Numbered from the stretch's first letter, positions 25,635 through 35,966 are shown. The stretch is DNA of 64,000 nt from Kordia sp. (GCF_022447245.1 NZ_JAKVBC010000020.1:1-64000); one strand, 5' to 3'. Notes: generated by a model not told the origin, from the sequence alone. Made by a program: numbers and translations.

Positions 25635-27077
25635 TTAAAACGCTGCGTTTTGTGGTGTTCTTGGGTAAGGAATTACGTCTCTAATATTGCTCATTCCTGT
25701 AACAAACATTACCAAACGCTCAAAACCAAGTCCGAAACCAGAGTGTACAGCTGTTCCGTATTTACGTAGCTCTAAATACCACCATAATTCTTCCTCAGGA
25801 ATATCCAAAGCTGCCATTTTTTCTTTTAAAACATCCAAACGTTCTTCACGTTGCGATCCGCCGACAATTTCTCCAATTCCTGGGAACAAAATGTCCATAG
25901 CACGAACTGTTTTTTCATCTTCGTTTAAACGCATGTAAAATGCTTTGATGTTTGCTGGATAATCAAATAAGATTACTGGACACTTAAAGTGTTTTTCTAC
26001 CAAGAAACGCTCGTGTTCACTTTGTAAATCTGCGCCCCATTCATTGATTAAGTATTTAAACTTCTTCTTTTTGTTAGGTTTCGAGTTACGTAATATCTCA
26101 ATCGCTTCCGTATAACTTACACGTTTAAAGTTGTTATCAATTACAAAACGCAATTTCTCTGTCAAGGTCATTTCATTACGTTCTGCTTGTGGCTTTGACT
26201 TATCTTCTTTGACTAAACGTTCTTCCAAGAATTTTAAATCATCTGGATTGTGTTCTAATACATAACTTAGTACAGACTTCATAAAATCTTCTGCTAAGTC
26301 CATATTTCCTGCCAAATCCATAAAAGCAACCTCTGGTTCAATCATCCAGAACTCAGACAAGTGACGTGATGTATTTGAGTTTTCAGCTCTGAATGTTGGT
26401 CCAAATGTATAGACTTTACCTAAAGACATCGCATACGATTCTGCTTCTAACTGTCCAGAAACAGTCAAATTTGCTTCCTTTCCAAAGAAATCCTGCGAAT
26501 AATCTACATTTCCATCTTCATCTAATGGTGGATTCTTAGGGTCTAATGTTGTAACTCTAAATGTTTCTCCTGCACCTTCTGCATCACTTCCAGTAATAAT
26601 TGGTGTATGCATATAATAAAATCCATTTTCGTTGAAATATTTGTGTATAGCAAACGATAATGACGAACGCAAGCGCATCACAGCGCTAAATGTATTGGTA
26701 CGTGTGCGTAAATGTGCTTGTTCACGTAAAAATTCCAAACTATGTCTTTTAGGTTGCATGATCGTTTTTGAAACTTCTTCTGGATCAGCATCACCTAAAA
26801 TTGTAATCTCTGTTACTTGTACTTCTACTTTTTGCCCTTTTCCTTGACTTTCTATCAATTCTCCTTTAATGGCAACAGAAGCACCAGTTCCGATACGTTT
26901 TAAAATATCTTCATTGGTATTTTCAAAATCAACAACACATTGAATATTATTTATAGTTGATCCATCATTTAAAGCAATAAAACGGTTTGCTCTAAACGTT
27001 CGTACCCAACCTTTTACAGTAACTTCCTGTAGCAATGTTTCTGAGTTTAGTAACTCTGCGACTGTGTATGATTTCAT
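25635..27077 (-). CDS. asnS: Asparagine--tRNA ligase
   Basis: Class IIb aminoacyl-tRNA synthetase that charges tRNA-Asn. The 480 residues comprise an OB-fold anticodon-binding domain (about 15-105, [20 protein letters not shown]) and a catalytic domain with motif 2 ([20 protein letters not shown]) and motif 3 ([12 protein letters not shown]). The family-typical insert of about 280-330 is present. From memory, asnS and rpoN are often adjacent in Flavobacteriia. Here they are separated by the lipoprotein, the TPR-HTH regulator and the precursor genes. Confidence 0.96.
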   Translation of the reverse strand: MKSYTVAELLNSETLLQEVTVKGWVRTFRANRFIALNDGSTINNIQCVVDFENTNEDILKRIGTGASVAIKGELIESQGKGQKVEVQVTEITILGDADPEEVSKTIMQPKRHSLEFLREQAHLRTRTNTFSAVMRLRSSLSFAIHKYFNENGFYYMHTPIITGSDAEGAGETFRVTTLDPKNPPLDEDGNVDYSQDFFGKEANLTVSGQLEAESYAMSLGKVYTFGPTFRAENSNTSRHLSEFWMIEPEVAFMDLAGNMDLAEDFMKSVLSYVLEHNPDDLKFLEERLVKEDKSKPQAERNEMTLTEKLRFVIDNNFKRVSYTEAIEILRNSKPNKKKKFKYLINEWGADLQSEHERFLVEKHFKCPVILFDYPANIKAFYMRLNEDEKTVRAMDILFPGIGEIVGGSQREERLDVLKEKMAALDIPEEELWWYLELRKYGTAVHSGFGLGFERLVMFVTGMSNIRDVIPYPRTPQNAAF

Positions 27078-27097
27078 CTTTTAAATATTTTAGGCGA

Positions 27098-27105
27098 CAA
27101 ATATA
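27098..27105 (-). promoter_or_regulatory. Candidate -7 element for asnS
   Basis: On the minus strand TATATTTG matches TAnnTTTG and lies about 20 nt before the asnS ATG. A convincing TTG at the usual distance is not seen. Confidence 0.4.
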
Positions 27106-27325
27106 ATTCATTAGTGAAAACTTACGAAACGAGCTACAACAATTTTTTACGGCTAACTGATATGATTACTAGTAAATTCAAATTGAGAGAAGTACTAAAA
27201 ATAAAAATGAACAGATGATAAAGACATAGAGTAAAATTGCTTTTAAAAGATGGTATATTTTGTACGAAGAGTATGTTTTTCTTATAGGAGAATTCAGTAA
27301 AGCGTAAAAATACCTTAAAATAAAA

Positions 27326-27360
27326 GGGTATTACCCAGTAAAAAGGGGATTTTTCCCCTT
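27326..27360 (+). promoter_or_regulatory. Two palindromes just upstream of a small-RNA promoter
   Basis: GGGTATTACCC (27326-27336) and a perfect 7-bp inverted repeat AAGGGGA / TCCCCTT (27343-27360) lie directly before and overlapping the candidate -33 element at 27359-27361. The placement suits an operator, but they could also be a terminator-like fold of an upstream transcript. Confidence 0.3.
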
Positions 27361-27390
27361 GTCCAAACGCTCAATCTTGACATATATTTG
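27359..27390 (+). promoter_or_regulatory. Bacteroidota promoter upstream of candidate small RNA
   Basis: TTG (27359-27361), a 21-nt spacer, then TATATTTG (27383-27390), a full match to the TTG / TAnnTTTG pattern. No annotated plus-strand gene follows, only a terminator about 80 nt further on. Confidence 0.5.
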
Positions 27391-27396
27391 TCATGG

Positions 27397-27510
27397 CTAT
27401 TAATCAATTGTAATCTTAATTTGTCTTCAATGATTAAGAAAATTAAGGTAGGTTTGGGGGAACCGAATAGAGTCTGAATGCTGTAACAACAGCTTCAGGC
27501 TTTATTTTTT
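27397..27510 (+). ncRNA. Candidate small RNA or tiny-ORF transcript
   Basis: A discrete unit in the 570-bp gap between asnS and the next minus-strand gene. A promoter (TATATTTG at 27383-27390) is followed by a strong terminator. Its stem is GTCTGAAtGCTGT (27472-27484) / ACAGCTTCAGGC (27489-27500), its loop AACA, and its tail TTTATTTTTT. Inside is a 15-codon frame, MIKKIKVGLGEPNRV, beginning at 27431. It could be a regulatory RNA of about 115 nt or a mini-mRNA. The rest of the gap (27106-27325 and 27511-27646) shows nothing I can name. Confidence 0.4.
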
Positions 27511-27646
27511 GTGACTATCTCACAAAAGTAAGTAATTATCTACATATGGAGAGGTGGTTCATCTAATTTAAAGTGATTTTGTCGTAAATTTCAATCAAAT
27601 ATGGCTTTCAGAAGGCTAATCAAGTTAGAAAATACTCTTTTGTAGC

Positions 27647-28012
27647 TTATTGTTTTGAATGTACAAGTGAGCGAAATCCGCCATAAACCATTCTACTGGC
27701 ATCAAAAATCAACCTGTTAGGATTTACTAAAGGCGCAACCAATGTTGCCATTCTTGGATCTTTAGGAACTTTTTTGTTAGCTATATCTCTAATTTCTTTT
27801 GAAGGAAATAAAACCCAACCAAATATGATTTCTTCATCATCTTTTATATCTACGTTTTCAATAAAAGATTTTGTGTCTTCTAATGATAATTTTTCGTCCA
27901 CGAATTCAAATTAGGTAATTACGCCATGTTATTTCCAAATTACAGCTACCTTTTTCTTTTCATACAATTATATTTTAGGAATAGGGAGCATAAATCCGTC
28001 TATATAATTTTT
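27647..28012 (-). pseudogene. Decayed DUF1428 family gene
   Basis: The C-terminal half is intact (DDEEIIFGWVLFPSKEIRD and ASRMVYGGFRSLV, both typical of DUF1428). Read upstream in the same frame, the N-terminal half is still recognisable: NYIDGFMLPIPK, VAVIWK, HGVIT and FEFVDEKLS. It is broken by TAA codons at 27968-27970, 27929-27931 and 27911-27913, a few codons seem to be missing after PIPK, and no start codon remains. The 84-codon open part from a GTG at 27901 is therefore a remnant. Substitutions to stop are hard to explain by homopolymer sequencing error, so this is probably true decay. Confidence 0.8.
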
Positions 28013-28042
28013 ACAAGCCAGCTTCTAGTATTACGTAAGTAA

Positions 28043-28732
28043 TTACTGGTTATTCATTTCAGATTGTAATTTAGTCATTTTTTCATCGGTCATTGTTGCT
28101 GTTTTAGACATTCCATTGATGAGTTCAAATGTCATTGTCAATGCTACAGCAGGATCTAATGCCTTTTTAGTTTCAATGAGTATTTTACCAAGAGCTATAA
28201 TCGCTATTTGCAATGTTTTTTCATTGCTTTCAAAGTGGATGTATTTGTCAACAAATTTTCTTGTTTCATAACCAACTCGTAATGGTAAAAGAAAAGGTTT
28301 ATGATCTTCAGGAATAGATAAATTCAGATTTCCCCATTCAGTTTCGTCAATATTATTTATATAGCTTTCAAAAATTCCAGTCAAAGAAGGATAAGAAGTT
28401 TTACTGAAGTGTGCATTAATTCTAGTTTTAATTCGTGCAAAAACAGCTGTTTTAGGTAATTGATTCCAATTTTCAGTAGCAATTGGTCCAACAAGTGTAT
28501 CGTTCATTTTTTCGGAGAAAACTGCAGTGCCTGGTTCAAATTCGTGGCTATTTATTGAAAATTCATTCGTGACTTCAATACATCTTTCGGCAACAATAGT
28601 TGCGATGACGCAGATTGCATCTTCAACGCGAACTCCTTTTTCTGTCTCAACACTGTCGTAGACAAACTCTACTAATTTTTTCGCTAATTTTTCATCGGAA
28701 GGCTTAAAGTTTAAAAAGTCAAATATTCCCAT
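28043..28732 (-). CDS. Hypothetical cytoplasmic protein (229 aa)
   Basis: The protein begins MGIFDFLNFKPSDEKLAKKL and is mostly helical and soluble, with no signal peptide, membrane segment or motif I recognise. It contains several ordered helices (VEDAICVIATIVAERCIEV, TLQIAIIALGKILIETKKAL). The frame is clean with normal composition, so the gene looks real. Its neighbours are unrelated and give no functional clue. Confidence 0.65.
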   Translation of the reverse strand: MGIFDFLNFKPSDEKLAKKLVEFVYDSVETEKGVRVEDAICVIATIVAERCIEVTNEFSINSHEFEPGTAVFSEKMNDTLVGPIATENWNQLPKTAVFARIKTRINAHFSKTSYPSLTGIFESYINNIDETEWGNLNLSIPEDHKPFLLPLRVGYETRKFVDKYIHFESNEKTLQIAIIALGKILIETKKALDPAVALTMTFELINGMSKTATMTDEKMTKLQSEMNNQ

Positions 28733-28888
28733 AGTTTTGATTTTGTTACGTAATAATACGACAAGAATTTAAGGAGTAATAAATTACAATTTTAGTATTG
28801 AAATGGCAACATCATTTGAAGAATTCTAAATGTAAAATTCCTTTAAAGGTTTGGGAGTTTGAAAGCTAAACGGAATCGGTTTTAAATC

Positions 28889-29266
28889 TTACTCTATTGA
28901 TTTAATCATCTCTTTTTCGACAACAATTCCGTTAGATTCCGTTCTGCAAAGAATTTTATTTTTGTTGATATCTATAATCTCAATAATATATTTAGTTCCG
29001 ATGATAGATTCCATTTTTGGAACATTAACCTCAATATATTCTATTTCATATGTACAAGCTGTCAACCATTTTACTTTGCTAGTTAGTTTCCAACCCATTT
29101 TGGGGTAATGATCTGTTTGAAGAGAATCGTTTCTTTCAGTTACTAAATCTGCATAATCTGGATCAGAATATGTGAATTTTCCAATTTTGAAATCAGAGCA
29201 TTTTTTCTCTTGTGAAAAAGAAATTAACGATATAAATAATGTTAGTATTGTTATGACTTGTTTCAT
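28889..29266 (-). CDS. Small secreted hypothetical protein (125 aa)
   Basis: A clear signal peptide (ITILTLFISLISFSQ) is followed by about 105 residues of small beta-rich protein: CSDFKIGKFTYSD, WLTACTYEIEYIEV and IIEIIDINKNKILC. It contains three cysteines outside the signal. It is similar in style to many short periplasmic proteins of Flavobacteriia. No specific function is visible. The next gene on this strand is the RND transporter, whose start is over 2.4 kb upstream; the two are 61 bp apart. Confidence 0.65.
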   Translation of the reverse strand: MKQVITILTLFISLISFSQEKKCSDFKIGKFTYSDPDYADLVTERNDSLQTDHYPKMGWKLTSKVKWLTACTYEIEYIEVNVPKMESIIGTKYIIEIIDINKNKILCRTESNGIVVEKEMIKSIE

Positions 29267-29327
29267 GCTAAAACGACATATTTTGCATGTTTCGCTATTG
29301 CTAATATCGTAAATATTATGAATAGGT

Positions 29328-31745
29328 TTACTCTTTTTTGTCTTTTCTTCGAGCTAAGTCCGATAGTTTCCTATTTGGTTTTTCAGGAAGAATTCGAAAG
29401 CTTGAATTTTTGATAACGCGTTTGTTAGCAATGCTTCTTTCTAACGAAAGTAATAAAGAAGGCAATAATAGTAAATTGGCCAACATGGCAAAAAGTAGCG
29501 TTGCAGAGACCAATCCGCCAAGAGCGACAGTTCCTCCAAAACTAGAAATCATAAATACCGAGAATCCAAAGAATAATACAATAGACGTGTAAAACATACT
29601 TACTCCAGTTTCGCGTAATGCTGCATATACGGATTTACGAATTTTCCAGTGATTGCTTTGTAATTCCTGTCTGTATTTTGCTAAGAAATGAATGGTATCA
29701 TCTACAGAAATACCAAAAGCAATACTAAATACCAAAATGGTAGAAGGTTTGATAGGAACGCCTAAAAAGCCCATCATTCCTGCTGTAATTAGTAACGGTA
29801 ATAAGTTAGGTACTAATGAAATCAAAATCATACGGAATGAACGAAATAAATACGCCATAAACAATGAAATCAAGAAAATCGCTAGTGATAAAGACATGAT
29901 TAGATTGTTGACTAAATATTTGGTTCCTTTCAGGAAAACAAGCGCTTTTCCTGTCATTGTTACATCAAATTTATCTTTGAAAGTATTCTTTATTTTGTTT
30001 TGTAAATTTTCTTCGATACGTTCCATTTTATCGGTTCCGATATCTTTCATAAACGTTGTAATACGTGCATATCTTCCAGTAGAATCGACAAAACTTGCTA
30101 GTAAATTGGTTTCAGATTTTGACTTTCCAGCATACGCCATAATCCAATTGTTCTCGTTGGAAGTAGGTAAGGTGTAGTTTTTAGCCAATCCACCAAAATA
30201 TGCTTGACGCGAATATTTTGCTAAACTTACTACAGACATTGGTTGTGACAACTCTGGAGTTTCAATGATCAGTTCTTCAAACTTGTTCATACGTTTTAGC
30301 GTAGACAGTTTAGTAACCCCATTTTTACGTTTGGTATCAACCAAAATTTCCAATGGCATAATACCGTCAAACTCTTTTTCAAAGAAGCGAATGTCTTTAA
30401 AGAAATCAGCGCGTTGTGGCATATCTTCAATCAAACTTCCTGAAATTCGAATTTGATAAATTCCAATAATGCTCAAGGCAAGTAATCCTACAGAAACGGC
30501 ATATACAGAAAATCGATGGTGTCGTACCATTTTCTCCATCCAAGAAACAATCGTATTGATCCAACGCTTGCTTAAGTGATTTAAGTGTTTCTGTTTTGGC
30601 AATGCCATGAAACTATAAATGATCGGAATGATCAATAAAGAAAGTATAAAAATGGCGATGATATTGATAGAGGCCACAATACCAAATTCCTTCAATAGTT
30701 TACTTTCTGTGATGATAAACGTTGCAAAACCAGCTGCGGTTGTTATATTGGTCATCAAAGTTGCGTTTCCAATTTTTGAAATTACGCGTATTAACGATTT
30801 GGCTTGATTTCCATGTTTTTTTATTTCTTGCTGGTATTTATTGATGAAGAAAATACAGTTTGGAATTCCGATGACAATAATTAAAGGCGGAATCAATGCT
30901 GTTAAAACGGTAATTTCATAGTTTAATAAACCAATAAAACCAAAAGACCACATTACACCAATCATTACCACAATCATGGAGATGAAAGTCGCACGGAATG
31001 ATCGGAAGAAGAAAAAGAAAATTAAACTTGTGATGAGCAAAGCCGCACCAATGAACAATCCGATTTCATCGACAATGTTTTGTGAGTTTAATGTACGAAT
31101 GTATGGCATTCCTGAAACGCGGAGATCTAATCCAGTTTCATTTTCAAACTCTTCAATCATTGGCAATACTTCTGCGTAAATAAAGTCTTTACGAACTGCA
31201 GTATTTACAATTTCTTTATCGAGATATACAGCCGTTCTAATGGTTCCTTCATCATTAAAAAGTAAGCTTTTGTAAAATGGTAAATTGTTGAAAAGTTCAT
31301 CACGAATGGCTTCTGCTTCTTCTTGTGTTGCAATTTTTCCTTTGACTAGTTCATCAAGTGCAAAACGCTGATTTTCTTCGTCTTTTATAAGCTTTTTTAA
31401 ATTTTCGGTAGAGATTACCGCACTTACTTCTGGCTTTGCGTTAAATCGTTTGCTAAGACGATTCCATGCATTAAATTTTTCTGGAGTAAAAAGCGAGCTG
31501 TCTTTTACAGCGAGAATAATTAAGTTTCCTTCTTCCCCAAAAATATCAAGGAATTTGTTGTATTCTATATTTACAGGATGATTGTCAGGTAATAAATTTG
31601 CTTCTGTATACGAGAAACGCATGTTTTTCCATTGGTAACCAAGAAATACAGTCATTCCAACTACAAGTGTTAAAATGATGATTCTATTTCTAAGAATCAA
31701 ACGCGCAACACTTGCCCAGAAACGGGTATTTATCCATTTAATCAT
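29328..31745 (-). CDS. RND superfamily transporter (MMPL/Patched-like)
   Basis: An 805-residue inner-membrane protein with the duplicated RND plan: one helix, a large periplasmic loop (about 45-225), five to six helices (LFIGAALLITSLIFFFFF onward), a second loop and a second helix bundle. The bundle contains FSIAFGISVDDTIHFLAKYR, the charged membrane motif typical of RND/Patched/HpnN-type proteins. It probably exports lipids or other hydrophobic compounds with the proton gradient, but the substrate is unknown. The DUF5686 outer-membrane protein gene lies 50 bp upstream on the same strand, suggesting an operon. Confidence 0.88.
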   Translation of the reverse strand: MIKWINTRFWASVARLILRNRIIILTLVVGMTVFLGYQWKNMRFSYTEANLLPDNHPVNIEYNKFLDIFGEEGNLIILAVKDSSLFTPEKFNAWNRLSKRFNAKPEVSAVISTENLKKLIKDEENQRFALDELVKGKIATQEEAEAIRDELFNNLPFYKSLLFNDEGTIRTAVYLDKEIVNTAVRKDFIYAEVLPMIEEFENETGLDLRVSGMPYIRTLNSQNIVDEIGLFIGAALLITSLIFFFFFRSFRATFISMIVVMIGVMWSFGFIGLLNYEITVLTALIPPLIIVIGIPNCIFFINKYQQEIKKHGNQAKSLIRVISKIGNATLMTNITTAAGFATFIITESKLLKEFGIVASINIIAIFILSLLIIPIIYSFMALPKQKHLNHLSKRWINTIVSWMEKMVRHHRFSVYAVSVGLLALSIIGIYQIRISGSLIEDMPQRADFFKDIRFFEKEFDGIMPLEILVDTKRKNGVTKLSTLKRMNKFEELIIETPELSQPMSVVSLAKYSRQAYFGGLAKNYTLPTSNENNWIMAYAGKSKSETNLLASFVDSTGRYARITTFMKDIGTDKMERIEENLQNKIKNTFKDKFDVTMTGKALVFLKGTKYLVNNLIMSLSLAIFLISLFMAYLFRSFRMILISLVPNLLPLLITAGMMGFLGVPIKPSTILVFSIAFGISVDDTIHFLAKYRQELQSNHWKIRKSVYAALRETGVSMFYTSIVLFFGFSVFMISSFGGTVALGGLVSATLLFAMLANLLLLPSLLLSLERSIANKRVIKNSSFRILPEKPNRKLSDLARRKDKKE

Positions 31746-31795
31746 TGTCTCACTTTTAGCTCGTGCAAATTTAGCAAAAACGAATGAAGGCAGGC

Positions 31796-34318
31796 TTAAA
31801 AACCTAAACTAAAATAATAGGTAAACTTAAATGATAAATTATCTTCAAATTTTGGCAAATGATACGCACCATATCTGTACATAAAACTCAATCCAAAACC
31901 AGCAAATAGCTTATTGATTTCAAATCCAGATTCAGAAAATCCGTGCTTTAATGAATCGAAGTTTTGACCTAAATGGCGTTCAATGTCTTTAGCATCACCA
32001 ATGGCAAATCGTGAAATTAATGTCAATTCTGGTCTAAAACCACGCGTAATTTTGAATGGTTTAAATTTATGTTTTGCCTGAACCATGGCATATTTATCTG
32101 AAAAGAATTCATTGAAATACATGGTTTCAAAACTATTTCTTCCTGCAATTGAAAAACGTTGTAAGAGTACATCTTTGTTTGGATTGTTTGGTGATGTATG
32201 GTATAAATGTGAAATCGGAATATCACCTAAACCTAAACCACCCTTTACCAAGAAAGTCGTAACACCTTTGTCAATAGGTCGAATTTCATGTACAATACGT
32301 GCATCAAACTTCGTATAGTTAAAATTACCACCAAAAAGACCATCAAAGCTTCTAGTAGCTTGGAACGCAAATTGAGGAAATCCTCTTTTGATTTCATTAC
32401 GCCCATGACGGGTTTGCATATACTCACTAAATGGATTCCATTGCACAGATAATGTAGCTTCAGTGATTTCGTAAGAGTTGAAAATTTCACCGCCTTTTAC
32501 AAAACCATAATCATACGTAGATTCTACATTACTTTTTGAAATCATCAAATTTGCATGCGTTTTTGCTGTGACTTGATGCTCAATATTTGCGGTTAAGCGT
32601 CTAGTTTCATAAAAGAGATCAATATTGAACAATCGCGGTTCAAACAGTGAAAAAGCACGTCTGTCTGTAATAAAACGTGAACTTCCTGTTTCTACCAAGT
32701 CATCGGTATATGACATTCCAAACCAGGTTTGTGTTCGTTTATCCAATCGCGCAGCAGCGCCAACTCCAAATTTAAAATCTTTGTCGCGTGTTCCGTATAC
32801 ACCATATCCATTTAGACGATATTTGGTAGAAAAATTAGCATTGGTTACACCACCAAGTCCTAAACGGAAAGCTTCGTAATTGTTGTATTTTACCAAGTAC
32901 CGTAAATCCAGATCTACATATTTTGTTGGATAATATCCTTTCAGCAATTTTCGTGCGAGATAAATATCTTTTTCAACGCCATCTTCTGCAATAATACTAT
33001 CTAATACTACGTAAGTTTCTTTCCCGCGTTTGGTAATACTGTCTGTACGGAATTTATTCCAATACGCTTCATCTCTATTGTGTGCTTGATCTTCAATCTC
33101 AATCGCCAAGCCACGCCCACGAATTTTTACAGGTTCGTTGATCTTTAAGTCAAAATTTTTGGTTTTTGAACTTAAATACACAAAATTGTCAACATCTTGT
33201 TTGTTGGTTCTGAAGGTTTTGGTACTGTCTTGTGGAGTACCACGAGATACACTAACTGCCTGTCCAAAAAGTGATACAGAATCATCTGTTTTTCCTTTTC
33301 GAATTTGAATTTCTTTATCGGTAGGAAACCAAACTTTAAATGTTGAATTATAATCAAAATTTTGTACGGCTTTGATATCGATTACACCTTTTATTTCAGC
33401 AATTCCCTTTTGTAGCGCATACGATTCACGGTCAATATATAAAATACCTTCTAGTCCAGAAGTTTTTCCTTTTTTCTGCGGACTGTAATAAATCATATAC
33501 GATTCGCGATTATTGTTGCTTACCGTATCTAATATTTTATAATTGTATTTAGAAAGTGCATTGTTTGCCATTGGACCTGGATATTCGGTTCCAAAAAGCT
33601 CATATCTGTTATTGTAAAATGAGAATGACTGAATTTTAATTCCTAATATTTCATAAATAGGTTCTTTAAAACCTGCCATTCGTGTGGCTAAAATCTTTTC
33701 ACGTTTTCCTTTGGACGAACTAAACGAAACTTCACTTACCTTTTCGGTCATGTAAATGTGACTTCGTGTTAAGTCTTTTTTAAAACTATAGTTTGAGGAA
33801 TCAACTTCTTTGAAGACTAATTTTCCATCTTTTTTAGTGTAAATAGAATCAATTTGCCCGTTGATAGAATCAGGATTCGCAGTTACTAATAGTTTGTTAT
33901 ACGCGTTTAATTTGAACGAATTTAATTTGCGCTCGGGATCATTGTCTTTCTTGCGATCAATAGCGTCGCGCATAATTTGTAAAGCAGGATTCTCTTTGTT
34001 ATAAAGCACAACAGCATCCAAGGCTTCTTGTGTAGGTTGTAAACGTATTTTAAGATACGTAATGTTTTGCTCTACAGGAATTGTAACTGTTTTGTAGCCG
34101 ATATAAGAAACCTTGATAGAGGTAATCTCTTTTTTAAGATTTAGGGTAAACTTTCCTTCTGCATCTGTGATGGTCCCTTTTGTTTTGGAGATATAGATAT
34201 TCGCAAATGGTAGAGATTCTTTTGATTCTGCGTCAATGATAATTCCTGAAATGCTTTTTTGCGCAATGGCAGCAAAAGAACTAAGTAATACAATAAAAAT
34301 CAGTATTGATTTTTTCAT
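31796..34318 (-). CDS. DUF5686 / carboxypeptidase-like regulatory domain outer-membrane protein
   Basis: The 840-residue protein has a signal peptide (ILIFIVLLSSFAAIAQ) and a CarboxypepD_reg-like domain at about 20-105 (SLPFANIYISKTKGTITDAE). A long DUF5686 region follows, ending in many barrel-like strands and a C-terminal phenylalanine-containing strand (SFKFTYYFSLGF). Such proteins are predicted outer-membrane barrels with a periplasmic beta-sandwich and are nearly universal in Flavobacteriia. The RND transporter follows, so the pair may form an envelope transport or assembly unit. Confidence 0.85.
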   Translation of the reverse strand: MKKSILIFIVLLSSFAAIAQKSISGIIIDAESKESLPFANIYISKTKGTITDAEGKFTLNLKKEITSIKVSYIGYKTVTIPVEQNITYLKIRLQPTQEALDAVVLYNKENPALQIMRDAIDRKKDNDPERKLNSFKLNAYNKLLVTANPDSINGQIDSIYTKKDGKLVFKEVDSSNYSFKKDLTRSHIYMTEKVSEVSFSSSKGKREKILATRMAGFKEPIYEILGIKIQSFSFYNNRYELFGTEYPGPMANNALSKYNYKILDTVSNNNRESYMIYYSPQKKGKTSGLEGILYIDRESYALQKGIAEIKGVIDIKAVQNFDYNSTFKVWFPTDKEIQIRKGKTDDSVSLFGQAVSVSRGTPQDSTKTFRTNKQDVDNFVYLSSKTKNFDLKINEPVKIRGRGLAIEIEDQAHNRDEAYWNKFRTDSITKRGKETYVVLDSIIAEDGVEKDIYLARKLLKGYYPTKYVDLDLRYLVKYNNYEAFRLGLGGVTNANFSTKYRLNGYGVYGTRDKDFKFGVGAAARLDKRTQTWFGMSYTDDLVETGSSRFITDRRAFSLFEPRLFNIDLFYETRRLTANIEHQVTAKTHANLMISKSNVESTYDYGFVKGGEIFNSYEITEATLSVQWNPFSEYMQTRHGRNEIKRGFPQFAFQATRSFDGLFGGNFNYTKFDARIVHEIRPIDKGVTTFLVKGGLGLGDIPISHLYHTSPNNPNKDVLLQRFSIAGRNSFETMYFNEFFSDKYAMVQAKHKFKPFKITRGFRPELTLISRFAIGDAKDIERHLGQNFDSLKHGFSESGFEINKLFAGFGLSFMYRYGAYHLPKFEDNLSFKFTYYFSLGF

Positions 34319-34421
34319 CTATTAGGGTATGTTTTAGTGGTCTAAATATAATTGGTCGTTTACAATCAATATATTCTATGGAGCGACCTTTTTCTTATAA
34401 CGAAATATATGGTATAATGTT

Positions 34422-34451
34422 ACAAAAAATAAAGCGACCACTGGTCGCTTT
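34422..34451 (-). terminator. Rho-independent terminator after frr
   Basis: On the minus strand the stem AAAGCGACC / GGTCGCTTT (3-nt loop) is followed by ATTTTTTG. It lies 29 bp after the frr stop. Confidence 0.75.
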
Positions 34452-34480
34452 ACAATTAGTTTATTATAAGTTTAACGTTT

Positions 34481-35035
34481 TTATACAGTCATGATTTCTT
34501 TCTCTTTCACGGTATAAATTTCGTCAATCTTTTTTACATAACTATCTGTTAATGCTTGAATGTCTATTTCTGCATTCTTTTTTGCATCATCAGAAATGTC
34601 AAGATTTTTTACTTCTTTATTTGCTTCTTGTCTTGCATTACGAATTCCAACTTTTGCATGATCGGCTTCAGATTTAGACTGTTTTGCCAATTCTTTACGA
34701 CGTTCTTCTGTTAATGCTGGCACGTTGATAATTACGGATTCTCCATTGTTCATTGGGTTAAATCCAAGGTTTGCGACCATGATTCCTTTTTCAATTTCCT
34801 GAATCATACTTTTTTCCCAAGGTTGAATTGTAATGGTACGTGCATCTGTACTATTTACGTTTGCAACTTGTGATAAAGGTGTTTGTGAACCATAATAATC
34901 AACCATTACACTTGACAACATAGCAGGCGAAGCTTTTCCAGCTCTAATACCTAATAATTGCTTATTTAAATGCCCAATTGCATTATCCATGGATTCTTTT
35001 GTCGTATCTATAATAAATTTAACGTCTTCGTTCAT
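34481..35035 (-). CDS. frr: Ribosome recycling factor
   Basis: With EF-G it splits post-termination ribosomes. At 184 residues it has standard length, and shows the conserved start of the three-helix bundle (MDNAIGHLNKQLLGIRAGKA), YYGSQTPLSQVANV, the region ITIQPWEKSMIQEIEKGI and LTEERRKELAK. It lies downstream of pyrH on the same strand, the standard bacterial order, with a 194-bp gap that holds nothing else I can identify. Confidence 0.96.
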   Translation of the reverse strand: MNEDVKFIIDTTKESMDNAIGHLNKQLLGIRAGKASPAMLSSVMVDYYGSQTPLSQVANVNSTDARTITIQPWEKSMIQEIEKGIMVANLGFNPMNNGESVIINVPALTEERRKELAKQSKSEADHAKVGIRNARQEANKEVKNLDISDDAKKNAEIDIQALTDSYVKKIDEIYTVKEKEIMTV

Positions 35036-35229
35036 ACTATTCTTTTAATTATTGAATGTAGCGGTAACAACTACATAATTATTTAGCACTAATTTAAAAT
35101 AATTTTTTGTTTTGCTCGAATAAAATCAAAAACCAAGCCAGTTTTACTCGATAATAGAGATTTAAATGCTTTACGCATGTGTGGAAATCCCATCTTAACG
35201 GTTTAGCATGTTGGTCTCGAAGCAGTTGA

Positions 35230-35937
35230 TTATAGGTTTACCTTAGTTCCTATATTTTCTCCTGAAACTACTTTCATTAAATTCCCTTTGGTATTCATGT
35301 CAAATACAATAATAGGCAATTCATTTTCTTGACTTAGCGTAAAAGCAGTGGTGTCCATTACTTTTAGTCCTTTTTTCAATACTTCATCAAAAGAAATATG
35401 ATCAAACTTGATGGCTTCTGTATTTTTTTCAGGATCTTCATTGTAAATACCATCAACACGTGTTCCTTTTAAAATAACATCCGCATTGACTTCTATAGCA
35501 CGTAATACTGCGGCAGAATCTGTTGTGAAGTATGGATTTCCGGTTCCAGCTCCAAAAATAACCACACGTCCTTTTTCTAAGTGACGAATAGCTTTTCTTT
35601 TAATATATGGTTCTGCTACTTCTTTTATTTCTAAAGCTGTTAATAAACGTGTGTAAATACCAGCATCTTCTAAAGCACTTTGTAAGGCAAGTCCATTAAT
35701 TACGGTGGCTAGCATTCCCATGTGGTCTCCCTGAACTCTGTCCATGCCATTACTTGCTCCAGCAACACCTCTAAATATATTTCCACCACCAATTACAATG
35801 GCTACTTCTATTCCTAAATCAACTACTTTTTTAATTTCTTCAGCATATTCGGCTAAACGCTTCGGGTCAATTCCATATTGTCTTTCGCCCATAAGCGCTT
35901 CTCCCGATAATTTAAGTAAAATTCTTTTGTATTGCAT
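35230..35937 (-). CDS. pyrH: UMP kinase
   Basis: Phosphorylates UMP to UDP in pyrimidine nucleotide synthesis. The 235-residue amino-acid-kinase-fold protein begins [17 protein letters not shown] and shows [10 protein letters not shown], the phosphate-binding loop [15 protein letters not shown], and [15 protein letters not shown]. Length and motifs fit PyrH precisely. It heads the pyrH-frr pair, with a candidate promoter 20 bp upstream of its start. Confidence 0.96.
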   Translation of the reverse strand: MQYKRILLKLSGEALMGERQYGIDPKRLAEYAEEIKKVVDLGIEVAIVIGGGNIFRGVAGASNGMDRVQGDHMGMLATVINGLALQSALEDAGIYTRLLTALEIKEVAEPYIKRKAIRHLEKGRVVIFGAGTGNPYFTTDSAAVLRAIEVNADVILKGTRVDGIYNEDPEKNTEAIKFDHISFDEVLKKGLKVMDTTAFTLSQENELPIIVFDMNTKGNLMKVVSGENIGTKVNL

Positions 35938-35958
35938 TGTTTATTGTGATGAGTTTTG

Positions 35959-35966
35959 CAAATATA
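35959..35966 (-). promoter_or_regulatory. Candidate -7 element for pyrH
   Basis: Minus-strand TATATTTG matches TAnnTTTG. A TTG at 35984-35986 lies 17 nt further upstream, a little close. Transcription would start near 35952, about 15 nt before the ATG. Confidence 0.45.
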
